Positions 27,924 through 36,525 of a stretch of 64,000 bases of DNA are shown piece by piece (position 1 is the first letter of the stretch; each line of letters starts with the position of its first letter). The DNA is from Campylobacterales bacterium (lineage in GTDB: Bacteria; Campylobacterota; Campylobacteria; Campylobacterales; Sulfurospirillaceae), in contig JAJRPV010000024.1 in assembly GCA_024280575.1 (NCBI GenBank), positions 37,598-101,597 on the forward strand, written 5' to 3'. The notes beneath the pieces are model-generated. The model had not been told where the DNA came from and did not search any database. It saw only the letters and a program-made list of their open reading frames with translations. The position numbers and the translations under genes are program-made.

Positions 27924-28249
27924 TTTTCCAAACAATTTAATCTTTTAAATGACCAAAGGAGATTTTTTTCAAGAGATTTATAATCCATATCACCAATCTT
28001 CACTTTTGCCACAAATATATAACTCCCGCTTTTTAAGTTATCACATAGCTCTAGAAAAAGCGCTTTTAGTCTTCGTCTTGCTCTATTTCTTTTTACTGAA
28101 TTTCCAACTTTTTTGCTTGCGGTAAAGCCTACTTTTTTATTCAAACCTGATTTGTAAAAGACCACGGCACCGTCAAAATGCCATTTTTTGCTATTATTAT
28201 AGATTAAAGAAAACTCATTTGTTTTCTTTAAAATCTCATAATCTTTTAT
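27920..28249 (-). CDS. rnpA: ribonuclease P protein component, apparent ATA start
   Basis: Protein subunit that helps RNase P RNA trim tRNA 5' leaders. The family core is clear: [22 protein letters not shown] canonical start (GTG at 28165) would give 81 residues and delete the N-terminal helix and first strand. Reading back in frame yields [20 protein letters not shown], which aligns by position with the start of C. jejuni RnpA as I remember it. The Met position is ATA at 28247-28249, overlapping the rpmH stop as ATAA. No ATG, GTG or TTG exists between an in-frame stop inside rpmH and 28165. The full product is 109 residues. A lost G after the out-of-frame ATG at 28241 is an alternative. Confidence 0.9.
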   Translation of the reverse strand: MKDYEILKKTNEFSLIYNNSKKWHFDGAVVFYKSGLNKKVGFTASKKVGNSVKRNRARRRLKALFLELCDNLKSGSYIFVAKVKIGDMDYKSLEKNLLWSFKRLNCLEK

Positions 28250-28380
28250 ACAGCCAATCTTTTTCTACCTTTTGCTCTTCTAGCGCGAATCACTTTTCTG
28301 CCGTTTTTAGTCTTCATTCTTGTTCTAAAGCCATGAGTCCTCTTCTTTGGCGTATTGTGCGGTTGAAATGTTCTTTTCAT
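28246..28380 (-). CDS. rpmH: 50S ribosomal protein L34
   Basis: A 44-residue basic ribosomal protein: [20 protein letters not shown], ending GRKRLAV. It matches bacterial L34 closely and is complete. The ATG has a Shine-Dalgarno sequence AAAGGGAAA and a consensus -10 box 48 bp upstream. It heads the rpmH-rnpA-yidD-yidC-jag-mnmE operon. Its TAA overlaps the ATA proposed as the rnpA start, so rnpA translation would depend on ribosomes finishing L34. It is too short for many ORF filters. Confidence 0.97.
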   Translation of the reverse strand: MKRTFQPHNTPKKRTHGFRTRMKTKNGRKVIRARRAKGRKRLAV

Positions 28381-28427
28381 ATTTTCCCTTTAAAATAATA
28401 TTTAATTTTCTTAAATTAAGGTACGGA

Positions 28428-28433
28428 TTATAC
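28428..28433 (-). promoter_or_regulatory. -10 box of the rpmH operon promoter
   Basis: TATAAT on the minus strand, preceded by GAG and followed by CCGTACC, 48 bp upstream of the rpmH ATG. No convincing -35 box is visible, which is common for Campylobacterota vegetative promoters. It is back to back with the promoter of the lipoprotein gene at 28493. Confidence 0.6.
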
Positions 28434-28479
28434 TCTAATTTTACTTAAGCCTATTTAAAAAATGTTAATATTGATCTAT

Positions 28480-28485
28480 TATAAT
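28480..28485 (+). promoter_or_regulatory. -10 box of the lipoprotein gene, suggesting a leaderless transcript
   Basis: TATAAT lies only seven bases before the ATG at 28493, so transcription should begin at or next to the A of the start codon. No Shine-Dalgarno sequence precedes the ATG. This arrangement predicts a leaderless mRNA. Confidence 0.55.
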
Positions 28486-28492
28486 TAGACTT

Positions 28493-29008
28493 ATGAAACA
28501 ATATATATATTTGGCTTTAATACTATTCTTATTGCAAGGATGCATAAATACTCCAATAGTTCCAAAACAAAATTATATAGAAACAAAAAAATTAGAAAGC
28601 CTTATAGATTCTCTACATGTAGATAAAAAAGAAGCAAAAGATATAGCAAAAAAAACCATAATCTACTCAAAAACTTTGGCTAAAGAATACAACTTGGTCC
28701 AACCTCCGCTTTTTCAGAATTTTTTAGTAAATGTAGGACTTAGAAAAAAAGGATTATGCTGGCAGTTTGCATACGATATGCTATCATTTGTAAAAAAACA
28801 AAAATATAAAAGTTTTGACTATTACATAGGTGGGGCAAATATTGGAAACTACTGGAGAGAGCATAATGTCTTAGTGCTTACATGTAAAGGTTGCCCATTT
28901 AAAAATGGTGTATTACTAGACCCTTGGAGAAACTCGGGACATTTATATTTCAGCAAAGTAAAAGATGATAAAGATTATATATGGAGTAAAAGAGGTGGTC
29001 TCAGATGA
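28493..29008 (+). CDS. lipoprotein with a possible Cys-His-Asp papain-like site
   Basis: A 171-residue protein with a lipoprotein signal peptide (YLALILFLLQGC, lipobox Cys at 17). The middle contains GLCWQFAYDML, then WREHNVLVLTC and GVLLDPWRNSG. The order Cys, His, Asp, each in a conserved-looking setting, resembles cysteine peptidases or transglutaminase-like folds, but this is my inference and not a family match. It shares four bases with the following YgbA-family gene. No Shine-Dalgarno sequence is seen. A CTACATGTAG palindrome lies inside it at 28613. Confidence 0.7.
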   Translation: MKQYIYLALILFLLQGCINTPIVPKQNYIETKKLESLIDSLHVDKKEAKDIAKKTIIYSKTLAKEYNLVQPPLFQNFLVNVGLRKKGLCWQFAYDMLSFVKKQKYKSFDYYIGGANIGNYWREHNVLVLTCKGCPFKNGVLLDPWRNSGHLYFSKVKDDKDYIWSKRGGLR

Positions 29009-29361
29009 CGACAGAAAAATTTGAAAAAGATGCAAGAACAGTACATAAATTTATACAGTTATATTGTGATCAAAAGCATAAGAACGCACAAAAAATTGAA
29101 GGCTTTATAGAACTGAATTATAAAAATAAAGTTTTAGGAGAAATTCAATACAATCTATGTAATGAGTGTGAAAAAACACTAAAAATCTCATATAACAATT
29201 TATTAAATTGCCCCCATAATGAAAAGCCTAGTTGCAGAAAATGCCCTGCTCCTTGTTATGAAAAAACAGATTGGAAAAAAGTGGCAAGCATTATGAAATA
29301 CAGCGGAATGCAAATGGGACTCTTAAAAATAAGAAAACTTTTTAAAATTGGCAAGGGTTAA
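29005..29361 (+). CDS. YgbA-family protein (nitrous-oxide-stimulated promoter family)
   Basis: A 118-residue cytoplasmic protein. It shows the family cysteine pattern: LCNECEKTL, then CPHNEKPSCRKCPAPCYE, and a final MKYSGMQMGLL. YgbA in enterics is induced by nitric oxide and helps recovery from nitrosative stress, probably through a bound metal or Fe-S site. That is family knowledge; the sequence only shows the cysteines. ATGA-type overlap with the upstream lipoprotein gene means the two are co-translated. The stop codon lies inside the terminator hairpin. Confidence 0.85.
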   Translation: MTTEKFEKDARTVHKFIQLYCDQKHKNAQKIEGFIELNYKNKVLGEIQYNLCNECEKTLKISYNNLLNCPHNEKPSCRKCPAPCYEKTDWKKVASIMKYSGMQMGLLKIRKLFKIGKG

Positions 29362-29376
29362 GTTTTAACCCTTGCC
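29350..29376. terminator. bidirectional terminator hairpin between convergent genes
   Basis: A perfect 12-bp inverted repeat, GGCAAGGGTTAA / TTAACCCTTGCC, with a three-base loop. The first arm contains the end of the YgbA-family gene and its TAA. It lies 12 bp before the convergent clpB stop, so it can end transcripts from both sides. The T-run after it is weak. Confidence 0.75.
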
Positions 29377-29387
29377 TAAACATTTCT

Positions 29388-31958
29388 CTATGCTATTTCA
29401 AAGATCAATTCGTCATTAAAGGCTTTAATCACTACACTTGATCCCTCTTTTAGTTCATCTCTTAAAATCATATCAGCCAACCTGTCCTCTACTAGTTCAT
29501 AAATCGCTCTCTTCAATGGTCTTGCTCCATATACTGGGTCAAATCCTGCTCCGGCTATTAGTTCAATTGAACTCTCATCAAGAATTACTTTTATACCTCG
29601 CTCGCTTATTCTTCTTTCTAAATCTTTAAACATTATATGAACTATCTGTTTTATATCATCAAAATTAAGAGGATTAAAGATAACAATGTCATCTAGCCTG
29701 TTTAGAAATTCAGGCTTAAAATACCTCTTGATTTCTTCCATTACTTTTGACTCACAATTTTGCGGATCTTCCATGATTTTATCACTGGCAATATTTGAAG
29801 TCAAAATTATAATAGTGTTTTTAAAGTCAATCGTAACACCTTTATTATCAGTTAATCTACCATCATCCAAAACTTGCAATAGAACATTGAAAACATCCGG
29901 ATGTGCTTTTTCTACTTCATCAAAAAGCAGCACACTGTACGGCTTTCGCCTAACTGCCTCAGTGAGTTGTCCTCCCTCATCATATCCAACATATCCAGGA
30001 GCTGCGCCAATCAATCTACTAACTGCGTGTTTCTCCATATATTCACTCATATCAAATCTGATGAGTGCTTTTTCACTGTCAAATAAAAATTTTGCCAACG
30101 CTTTGGCACTTTGTGTTTTTCCAACTCCAGTAGGCCCTAAAAACATAAAGCTTCCTATCGGTCTTGAATCATTACTGAGTCCTGCTTTATTTCTTTTTAT
30201 GGCCCTTCCTATCGCATGTAGTGCTTTGTCTTGGCCAACAACCTCTTCTCTTAATTTATCTTCTATGTCTAAAACTTTTTGCTTATCACTTTGTAGCATC
30301 TTATTTACAGGAATTCCTGTCCATTTACTCACGATTGTTGCAATCATCTCAGCATCAACACTATTTTTAAGAAGAGTACCGCTCTCCACCATTTTTTCCC
30401 ATTTTTCATTTAACTCTTTCTCTTTTTTGCCATACTCCGGTAATTTTCCATATTCTATCTCGGCAGCCTTGTTAAAATCACTATTTCTTTTTGCAATTTC
30501 TGCCTCTCTTTTTAAGGCTTCTACTTCATTTTTCAGATTTCCTATCTCTTCAAATACACTTTTTTCAGCATCAAACTGCATTTGCAATTTTTGCTGTTTT
30601 TCTTTTAGATCACTGAGTTCTTTTTCTATCTCATCAAGTCTGCTTTTGTTTTTCTTTTTACTCTCCATCAAGAGAGCCTCCTTCTCAACCATAAGACGAC
30701 CTATCTCTATCTTAACCCGACTTAACTCAATAGGCTCACTCTCTATCTGCATTTTAAGCTCACTTGCTCCTTCATCTATCAAATCTATCGCCTTATCCGG
30801 CAAAAATCTGTCTGTTATATATCTATCACTTAGCTTTGCAGCAGCTACTAAAGCACCATCTGTAATTCTTACTCCATGAAAAGTCTCTAATGACTCTTTA
30901 AGACCTCTTAATATCTGTAAAGCCTCACTGATACTTGGCTCATTTACGGTAACAGGCTGAAATCTTCTTTGAAGTGCTGTATCTTTCTCAAAATATTTCC
31001 TATACTCTTTTAAAGTTGTAGCTCCAATAGTATGAAGTTCACCTCTCGCAAGAGCCGGTTTTAGTATATTTGCAGCATCCATGCTTCCTTCGCTGGCCCC
31101 TGCTCCGACTATTGTATGAATTTCGTCAATAAAAAGTATAATATTGCCGGCACTTTTTACTTCATCTATGACTGATTTTAGTCTATCTTCAAATTCTCCC
31201 CTATATTTTGCACCGGCTATTAGTGCACTCATATCAAGTGCTACAACTCTTTTGTTTTGCAAACTTAACGGCACATCATTATTTGCAATTTTCATAGCCA
31301 ATCCCTCTGCTATCGCAGTTTTTCCAGTTCCAGGCTCTCCTATGAGTATAGGATTATTTTTGGTTTTTCTGATTAAAATTTGCATAATCCTATGAATCTC
31401 TTCATCTCTTCCAATCACTGGATCTAACTCTTCATCAAGTGCTTTTTTGGTTAAATCTATGCCGAATTTTTCTAGTGATTCAAGGGTCTCATCTCCTGTT
31501 TGTTTATCTATTTTTTTGTTTCCTCTCAAAGCCTCTAGACTTTTTTTGATTTCTAGCAAATCTATATATTTTGATAGTATATTTTTTATATCTTTATCTT
31601 TTAAATTCTCAAGCAACCATGTATCAACAGAAAGATAACTGTCCCCCTGTTTATTCATTAAGCCTTCCGCATTTTGTAAAGACTCTATCAAAGCTCTGGA
31701 TAGTTTTATATTTTCTTTATTAACGCTTGATGCGGTAGGCAAAGAGTTTACTTTACTTTTTACTTCAAGTTCTATTGCTGATTTATCAATGTTTAGTTTA
31801 TTTAAAACTTGATTTAAAATAGATGATGAATTTGTAAGTAGCGCCCACAGCACATGTAGAGGCACAACTTCCGGATTTTTAGCATGCAAAGCCAAACTTA
31901 ATGCACTTTCTATGGTTTGTGTCATTTGGTGTGTTAGTTTTTCAAATATTGTTTTCAT
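29388..31958 (-). CDS. clpB: ATP-dependent disaggregase ClpB
   Basis: Hsp100 chaperone that rescues aggregated proteins with DnaK. The 856-residue protein has an N-terminal Clp-N domain (residues 1-140), NBD1 with [13 protein letters not shown] and [24 protein letters not shown] sensor regions (shortened: [12 protein letters not shown]). The coiled-coil M domain spans about 395-520, and NBD2 has [15 protein letters not shown] and [14 protein letters not shown]. All Walker motifs are intact. ATG start with AGGAGA upstream. A near-perfect vegetative promoter precedes it. I see no clear CIRCE or HAIR operator, although heat control by HspR is usual in relatives. Confidence 0.98.
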   Translation of the reverse strand: MKTIFEKLTHQMTQTIESALSLALHAKNPEVVPLHVLWALLTNSSSILNQVLNKLNIDKSAIELEVKSKVNSLPTASSVNKENIKLSRALIESLQNAEGLMNKQGDSYLSVDTWLLENLKDKDIKNILSKYIDLLEIKKSLEALRGNKKIDKQTGDETLESLEKFGIDLTKKALDEELDPVIGRDEEIHRIMQILIRKTKNNPILIGEPGTGKTAIAEGLAMKIANNDVPLSLQNKRVVALDMSALIAGAKYRGEFEDRLKSVIDEVKSAGNIILFIDEIHTIVGAGASEGSMDAANILKPALARGELHTIGATTLKEYRKYFEKDTALQRRFQPVTVNEPSISEALQILRGLKESLETFHGVRITDGALVAAAKLSDRYITDRFLPDKAIDLIDEGASELKMQIESEPIELSRVKIEIGRLMVEKEALLMESKKKNKSRLDEIEKELSDLKEKQQKLQMQFDAEKSVFEEIGNLKNEVEALKREAEIAKRNSDFNKAAEIEYGKLPEYGKKEKELNEKWEKMVESGTLLKNSVDAEMIATIVSKWTGIPVNKMLQSDKQKVLDIEDKLREEVVGQDKALHAIGRAIKRNKAGLSNDSRPIGSFMFLGPTGVGKTQSAKALAKFLFDSEKALIRFDMSEYMEKHAVSRLIGAAPGYVGYDEGGQLTEAVRRKPYSVLLFDEVEKAHPDVFNVLLQVLDDGRLTDNKGVTIDFKNTIIILTSNIASDKIMEDPQNCESKVMEEIKRYFKPEFLNRLDDIVIFNPLNFDDIKQIVHIMFKDLERRISERGIKVILDESSIELIAGAGFDPVYGARPLKRAIYELVEDRLADMILRDELKEGSSVVIKAFNDELIFEIA

Positions 31959-31986
31959 GACGATCTCCTATGTATATTATGATGAA

Positions 31987-32015
31987 ATTATACAACTTTA
32001 GTCTATCAATGTCAA
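31987..32015 (-). promoter_or_regulatory. consensus vegetative promoter of clpB
   Basis: On the minus strand TTGACA (32015-32010) and TATAAT (31992-31987) are separated by exactly 17 bp. Both boxes match the sigma-70 consensus in all six positions, unusual in this window, where most -35 boxes are not recognisable. The start codon is 28 bp downstream. The short inverted AACTT/AAGTT around the -35 box is too weak to call an operator. Confidence 0.8.
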
Positions 32016-32183
32016 GTTTATTTAGTTGATACTTATATAATTCTTTCATTATATTATATATATACAAATTTTTGGCTAAACATTTATACTTATTTTAGGG
32101 AAATTTGGATAGAATCTTATGTTACAATTTTAGTTGAAAAATTAATGAAAAAAGAAAAAGATTTTACTTTTAAAGGAACAAAT

Positions 32184-32278
32184 AAATGAAATATACAGAA
32201 ACTCCGTTTCGCGCTTTAGTCGCGAGGAATTTTTGCGGAATTCACTTCCGTAAAAAGGGTACAGTAAAATGAAATATA
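32184..32278 (+). repeat. translation-leader cassette inserted at the ctpA start, flanked by 12-bp direct repeats
   Basis: AAATGAAATATA occurs at 32184-32195 and again at 32267-32278. The intervening 71 bp match the cassette family: hairpin 1 (GAAAC-TCC-GTTTC), linker GTCGCGAGGAATTTTT, hairpin 2 (CGGAA-TTCAC-TTCCG) and AAAAAGGGTACAGTA. The direct repeats contain the start codon, so the arrangement looks like an insertion with target duplication, in which the old start is kept upstream and the new one sits behind the cassette's own ribosome binding site. The 310-bp gap between clpB and ctpA otherwise holds the clpB promoter and a 14-codon ORF at 32145-32189 of doubtful meaning. Confidence 0.85.
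32186..32272 (+). other. 28-codon leader ORF formed by the cassette, coupled to ctpA
   Basis: It starts at the upstream copy of the duplicated ATG, with AAAGGAACA as ribosome binding site, and reads through the cassette as MKYTETPFRALV then [16 protein letters not shown]. Its TGA overlaps the ctpA ATG as ATGA. The same reading frame and the same ending are seen in the leader ORFs at purS and mshE. Whether it is translated is not known. Confidence 0.4.
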
Positions 32279-33567
32279 TGAAACTTGCAACACTTGGTTT
32301 TGTAACCACCATTATCAGCACTAGCATACTACTAAGTACAACAGTTTTTGCCAAATCAAACGAGAGTGAATCTAGCAGATTAGCTGCCCTTGCAAAATAT
32401 ACCAGAGTTGTTGGAACTATTGAAAAGTATTATGTTGACGATATAAATATTAGCACTATTGTAAATAAATCAATAGACGGTTTGATGTCAAACCTTGATG
32501 CTCATTCCTCTTTTTTAGATAAAAAAGGTTTTAAAAACCTAAAAATACAGACTGATGGCGAGTTTGGAGGCTTAGGGATAACTGTTGGCATGAGAAAAGG
32601 CACACTTACCGTCATATCGCCGATAGAGGGAACTCCTGCATATAAAGCTGGTGTAAAAGCCGGAGATATTATACTCAAAATTGATAATTTGTCCACTCTA
32701 AATATGACAATAGATGAAGCAGTCAGCCACATGAGAGGAAAGCCTAAAACAAAAATAGTTTTGACTATTGTGAGAGAAGGTGAAAGTAAACCTTTAAAAA
32801 TAACAATTATCAGGGATATTATTAAGATAGATTCCGTATATACAAAGATGATAGAGAAAGAAAATATTTTATATCTTAGAGTAACTAGTTTTGATAAAAA
32901 GGTTGTGCAAAAAACAAAAGAAGCTCTTTTGAAACACAAAAATATAAAAGGCATAATACTAGACTTAAGAAATAATCCTGGTGGACTTTTAAATCAAGCC
33001 GTAGGTTTGGTTGACCTTTTTGTCGATCATGGAGTAATAGTATCTCAAAAAGGAAGAGATAAAAAAGAAGATATAAAATATAGTGCAACAACAAATACAA
33101 CTTTAACACATGTACCAATGGCGGTTTTAGTAAACGGGGGAAGTGCAAGTGCTAGCGAAATTGTAAGTGGATCCTTGCAAGATCACAAAAGAGCCGTGAT
33201 AATAGGAACAAAAACTTTTGGCAAAGGAAGCGTGCAAGTTATACTTCCTATAAACAATACTGAAGCTTTAAGATTAACAATAGCCAGATATTACTTGCCA
33301 AGTGGAAGAACTATACAAGCTGTTGGTGTTGTACCAGATGTCATAGTAAATGCAGGAAAAGTTCCACATAAAGTAGATGAATTTATGATAAAAGAGAAAG
33401 AATTAAAAAAACACTTAACGGTTGAACTTAACAAAATAGATAAAAAGAAAATCAAAATAGATAAAAAAGATAAAAATGTAATCACGCAAAATGATATCTT
33501 AAACGACATACAATTAAAAAGCGCAATTGATGCTATAAAAATATTATCAATTGGAAAAGAAAAATAG
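32269..33567 (+). CDS. ctpA: carboxy-terminal processing protease CtpA (S41)
   Basis: Periplasmic serine protease that trims the C-termini of envelope proteins. The 432-residue protein has a signal peptide (residues 1-29, ending TVFAKS), a PDZ domain at about 85-165 ([19 protein letters not shown]), and the S41 core. The catalytic Ser is in [13 protein letters not shown], and the Lys is in [11 protein letters not shown]. The start is the ATG behind the repeat cassette; a second ATG three codons later is possible. It runs into purC with an eight-base gap, so the two may be co-transcribed. Confidence 0.95.
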   Translation: MKYMKLATLGFVTTIISTSILLSTTVFAKSNESESSRLAALAKYTRVVGTIEKYYVDDINISTIVNKSIDGLMSNLDAHSSFLDKKGFKNLKIQTDGEFGGLGITVGMRKGTLTVISPIEGTPAYKAGVKAGDIILKIDNLSTLNMTIDEAVSHMRGKPKTKIVLTIVREGESKPLKITIIRDIIKIDSVYTKMIEKENILYLRVTSFDKKVVQKTKEALLKHKNIKGIILDLRNNPGGLLNQAVGLVDLFVDHGVIVSQKGRDKKEDIKYSATTNTTLTHVPMAVLVNGGSASASEIVSGSLQDHKRAVIIGTKTFGKGSVQVILPINNTEALRLTIARYYLPSGRTIQAVGVVPDVIVNAGKVPHKVDEFMIKEKELKKHLTVELNKIDKKKIKIDKKDKNVITQNDILNDIQLKSAIDAIKILSIGKEK

Positions 33568-33575
33568 GAGAAGAA

Positions 33576-34292
33576 ATGCAAAAAAAAGATTTGCTGTATG
33601 AAGGCAAAGGCAAGAGACTTTATAAAACAGATGATGAAAATCTATTGATCTCTGTGTTTAAAGATGATTTAACTGCTTTTAATGCACAAAAAACTGGAAA
33701 CGAGGAAGGAAAAGGTGCATTGAATTGTAAAATTAGTACACAACTTTTTCATCTTTTGGAAAAGCAAGGTATTGCTACGCATCTTGTCAAAACCCTTGAT
33801 GACTCTTCTCAATTAATTAAAAAAGTGGATATTATTCCTCTTGAAGTAGTTGTTAGGAACATTGCAACTGGGTCTCTTACTAAAAGATTGGGTATAACAG
33901 ATGGTGCAAAATTACCATTTGCACTAGTTGAATTTTATTATAAAGATGACGCATTGAACGATCCTTTAGTAAATGATGAACACTGCTTGATGATGGATTT
34001 AGTTAAGAGCGAATCTGACCTTGAAGAGCTAAAAAGACTTGGTCGAGAGATTAATGGCACTTTAAAAAGTTTCTTTGAAAAAAGAGGATTAAATCTCGTT
34101 GATTTTAAAGTGGAATTTGGAACAGATAAAGATGGAAATATACTTTTAGCAGATGAAATCAGTCCGGATAGTTGCAGATTTTGGGACATGGAAACAAAAG
34201 AAAAATTGGATAAAGACAGGTTTAGACAAGGATTGGGTGATGTAAAAATGGCCTACGAGGAAGTCTTAAAAAGAATTTTAGAAGACAAATAA
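33576..34292 (+). CDS. purC: phosphoribosylaminoimidazole-succinocarboxamide synthase
   Basis: Condenses CAIR with aspartate using ATP in purine synthesis. The 238-residue product starts with the family signature [13 protein letters not shown] and contains [31 protein letters not shown] and FRQGLGDV. Ribosome binding site AGGAG lies before the ATG. purS and purQ follow after a pair of repeat cassettes, while purL is elsewhere in the window on the other strand. Confidence 0.97.
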   Translation: MQKKDLLYEGKGKRLYKTDDENLLISVFKDDLTAFNAQKTGNEEGKGALNCKISTQLFHLLEKQGIATHLVKTLDDSSQLIKKVDIIPLEVVVRNIATGSLTKRLGITDGAKLPFALVEFYYKDDALNDPLVNDEHCLMMDLVKSESDLEELKRLGREINGTLKSFFEKRGLNLVDFKVEFGTDKDGNILLADEISPDSCRFWDMETKEKLDKDRFRQGLGDVKMAYEEVLKRILEDK

Positions 34293-34324
34293 GGTCAAAG
34301 AATTAAAATGATATTTTCTTGCCA

Positions 34325-34468
34325 AAAGCATTAGCTTTAGTGAGAGGAATTTTTGCGGAATTTGCTTCCGAAAAAAGGAGACAGTTAAATTAAATACTCT
34401 ATGCAAAGCATTAGCTTTAGTGAGAGGAATTTTTGCTGGGCTTCGCTCAGTAAAAAGGAGACAGTTAA
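34325..34468 (+). repeat. two tandem 80-bp translation-leader cassettes upstream of purS
   Basis: Units begin at 34325 and 34405. Both have hairpin 1 AAAGC-ATTA-GCTTT, the linker AGTGAGAGGAATTTTT and the tail AAAAGGAGACAGTTAAAT. Hairpin 2 differs completely between them: CGGAA-TTTGC-TTCCG in the distal unit and CTGGG-CTTCG-CTCAG (one G-T pair) in the proximal unit. So the stem is kept while the bases change. The proximal tail supplies the purS Shine-Dalgarno AAGGAG and runs straight into ATGAAG. The distal unit's tail reads AAATTAAAT, so it has no start codon. Confidence 0.9.
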
Positions 34469-34472
34469 ATGA
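34401..34472 (+). other. 23-codon leader ORF in the proximal cassette, coupled to purS
   Basis: ATG at 34401 opens a frame through the proximal cassette, MQSISFSERNFCW then ASLSKKETVK, ending in a TGA that overlaps the purS ATG as ATGA. It uses the same frame relative to the cassette as the leader ORF at ctpA, ending in K-K-x-T-V-K. No good ribosome binding site precedes it, so translation is uncertain. Confidence 0.35.
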
Positions 34473-34711
34473 AGATAGTGATAAATATACAACTCAAAGA
34501 AGGTGTATTGGATCCACAAGGAAAAGCAGTTCATCACGCACTTCTTGCTTTACAATTTAATGAGGTACAAGATGCAAGAATTGGTAAGCAGATAATTTTA
34601 CATGTAGAAGATGGTGAAAAAGATAAAATTTTAAAGAGAGTAAAAAACATGTGTGAAAACTTACTTGCAAATACTGTTATAGAAACATATACTATAGATA
34701 TAGAGGATTAA
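34469..34711 (+). CDS. purS: phosphoribosylformylglycinamidine synthase subunit PurS
   Basis: An 80-residue structural subunit that bridges PurL and PurQ in the FGAM synthase complex. Typical segments are EGVLDPQGKAVHHALLAL and the C-terminal CENLLANTVIETYTID. Length and motifs are normal. It is followed by purQ after one base, so the pair is co-translated. Its ribosome binding site is entirely within the repeat cassette, which makes the cassette a candidate control point for purine synthesis. Confidence 0.96.
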   Translation: MKIVINIQLKEGVLDPQGKAVHHALLALQFNEVQDARIGKQIILHVEDGEKDKILKRVKNMCENLLANTVIETYTIDIED

Positions 34712-34712
34712 T

Positions 34713-35384
34713 ATGAAAGTTGTAGTCGCTGTATTTCCCGGCACAAACTGTGAAATTGATACAAAATATGCCTTTGAAAAAATAGGATGTGAAGTAAAAC
34801 TTGTTTTTCATAAAGAAGATAAATTACCAGTTGATACTGATTTGGTGGTATTACCCGGCGGTTTTAGTTATGGTGATTATTTAAGGAGTGCTGCTATCGC
34901 TAAATTTTCTCCTATCATGAACACTGTTGTTGAGTTTGCAAACAAAGGCGGTAAAGTTTTAGGTATTTGCAATGGTTTTCAAATGCTTTTGGAAGCAAAA
35001 CTTTTGCCAGGAGCCATGAAAAGAAATCAAAATACCCATTTTATATCTAAATATCAGCACTTAAAAGTTATCAACAATAATAATGTTTTTTTAAGAAAAT
35101 TGAAAATTGGCGATATATTAAATATTCCAATTGCACATGGTGAAGGAAACTATTTTATAAATGACGACAAAGTAAAAAATCTTTACGACAGTGAGCAAGT
35201 ATTGCTTGAATATTGCGACAAAAACGGTGAAGAAGAAAACCCAAACGGCTCAGTCAATTCAATTGCCTGCATTTGCAATAAAAATAAAAATATATGTGGT
35301 CTTATGCCTCATCCAGAACGCGCAATAGAAAAATTATTGGGCTCAAGTGACGGAGTTAAAATGATTGAGGGTTTTTTAAAATAA
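34713..35384 (+). CDS. purQ: phosphoribosylformylglycinamidine synthase subunit PurQ
   Basis: Glutaminase subunit that supplies ammonia to PurL. The 223-residue class I amidotransferase has PGGFSYGDYLRSAAIA, the catalytic cysteine in GICNGFQMLLE, and the His-Glu pair in LMPHPERAIE near the C-terminus. The ATG starts immediately after purS. The following gene starts four bases after its stop. Confidence 0.97.
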   Translation: MKVVVAVFPGTNCEIDTKYAFEKIGCEVKLVFHKEDKLPVDTDLVVLPGGFSYGDYLRSAAIAKFSPIMNTVVEFANKGGKVLGICNGFQMLLEAKLLPGAMKRNQNTHFISKYQHLKVINNNNVFLRKLKIGDILNIPIAHGEGNYFINDDKVKNLYDSEQVLLEYCDKNGEEENPNGSVNSIACICNKNKNICGLMPHPERAIEKLLGSSDGVKMIEGFLK

Positions 35385-35388
35385 TACC

Positions 35389-36525
35389 ATGAAACTGTTT
35401 TTAAGTTTTATTTTTTTTACTTCGCTTATCTTTGCAAATACTATAAATGTGAGTGAAAGAAATACATCTGATAGTAGTTTTCAAGTTATTAATGATAAAA
35501 ATACGCTAAACCCTGTCGAAAACAAACAAAAAATATTTTTATCCTATGAGAATACTCCTTCAAGTATTGTTGTAAATCAGCAATTTTCAATAAAAGTTAA
35601 ATCTATTGTTACTACACAAAATTTTGATAAAATAAAAAATATAATTTCACCTCAAAAGAATATAAAAATTTTAAATTTGGATGAAAATTGGACTAAAAAA
35701 GATAATTACACATACTACAAAACTTTCTATTTAAGAGCTACAAAAAAAAATGCAATTTTTCCAATTATTTATTTCGCATTATATAAGAATAAAAAACTTA
35801 TAGCTTCGCAAAAATTTCCAGATATAAAACTAAATATTATAGCCTTACATGCAGATAAATACTTTTCGCATATTGTTGCAGATTCTCTTGATATTGTAAA
35901 AGTAAAAACTACAAAATTTGATGAAAAAAATTTGATGATCGTGTTGGAAATAGTAGCAAAAGATGCAAATCTAAAAGATTTTAAACTATCATGGGTTATA
36001 CGAGATGGAATAGACTCATATTTTGATAATTTTCCTATATCAAAGATTTACTATTATGCCATTGTTCCCAAATATACAAATAAATTTATTTTTAAATACT
36101 TCAACATAAAACAAAATAAATTCATAAAAAAAACTATTGACTTGGTACTCGATAATGAAGATATAAGCACTCAAAGTGATCTAAACCCACAAGATAGTTC
36201 TTTTAATTTATATAAAAATATAGCTTATGGATCATTGTCTATAATTTTACTTTTGATATTTTTCAAAAGAAGAAGAATTGTATATTTACTCTTTTTTATA
36301 ATATTGATAATTCTATTTTTCTCCAATATAAATCCATTAACTAATATATTTATATCTAAAAACTCAAAAATTTACATTTTGCCAACTAGAAATTCTACTA
36401 TATTTTTTGTTACGCCTAGGAAGTTAAAAGTTAAAAAATTAAATAAACGAGAAAATTACATAAAAATAATACTTCCTAATGGCAAAATTGGCTGGGTAAA
36501 GGAGAAAAATGTTATCAACAATTAA
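35389..36525 (+). CDS. membrane protein with C-terminal SH3-like domain, function unknown
   Basis: A 378-residue protein with a signal peptide (residues 1-16, FFTSLIFA). A periplasmic region of about 240 residues, rich in beta-strand patterns, follows and may resemble BatD-type immunoglobulin-like folds, though weakly. Two adjacent membrane helices (about 280-315) come next. The C-terminal part (YILPTRNSTIFFVTPRKLK, then PNGKIGWVKEKNV) looks like a bacterial SH3 domain. It overlaps plsC by 17 bp. I cannot assign a function. The layout is reminiscent of the aerotolerance (Bat) proteins, but no partner gene is nearby. Confidence 0.65.
   Translation: MKLFLSFIFFTSLIFANTINVSERNTSDSSFQVINDKNTLNPVENKQKIFLSYENTPSSIVVNQQFSIKVKSIVTTQNFDKIKNIISPQKNIKILNLDENWTKKDNYTYYKTFYLRATKKNAIFPIIYFALYKNKKLIASQKFPDIKLNIIALHADKYFSHIVADSLDIVKVKTTKFDEKNLMIVLEIVAKDANLKDFKLSWVIRDGIDSYFDNFPISKIYYYAIVPKYTNKFIFKYFNIKQNKFIKKTIDLVLDNEDISTQSDLNPQDSSFNLYKNIAYGSLSIILLLIFFKRRRIVYLLFFIILIILFFSNINPLTNIFISKNSKIYILPTRNSTIFFVTPRKLKVKKLNKRENYIKIILPNGKIGWVKEKNVINN

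Noticed and set aside
29686..30879. 397-aa plus-strand ORF opposite clpB
   Set aside because: Serine- and leucine-rich shadow of a strongly conserved gene; no start signals and no recognisable domain.
31993..32020. HspR/HAIR operator at clpB
   Set aside because: Only an AACTT/AAGTT pair is found, far from the CTTGAGT-N7-ACTCAAG pattern.
32145..32189. 14-codon ORF ending on the upstream ctpA-type ATG
   Set aside because: Too short and low in complexity to support; ATGA overlaps arise easily in AT-rich sequence.
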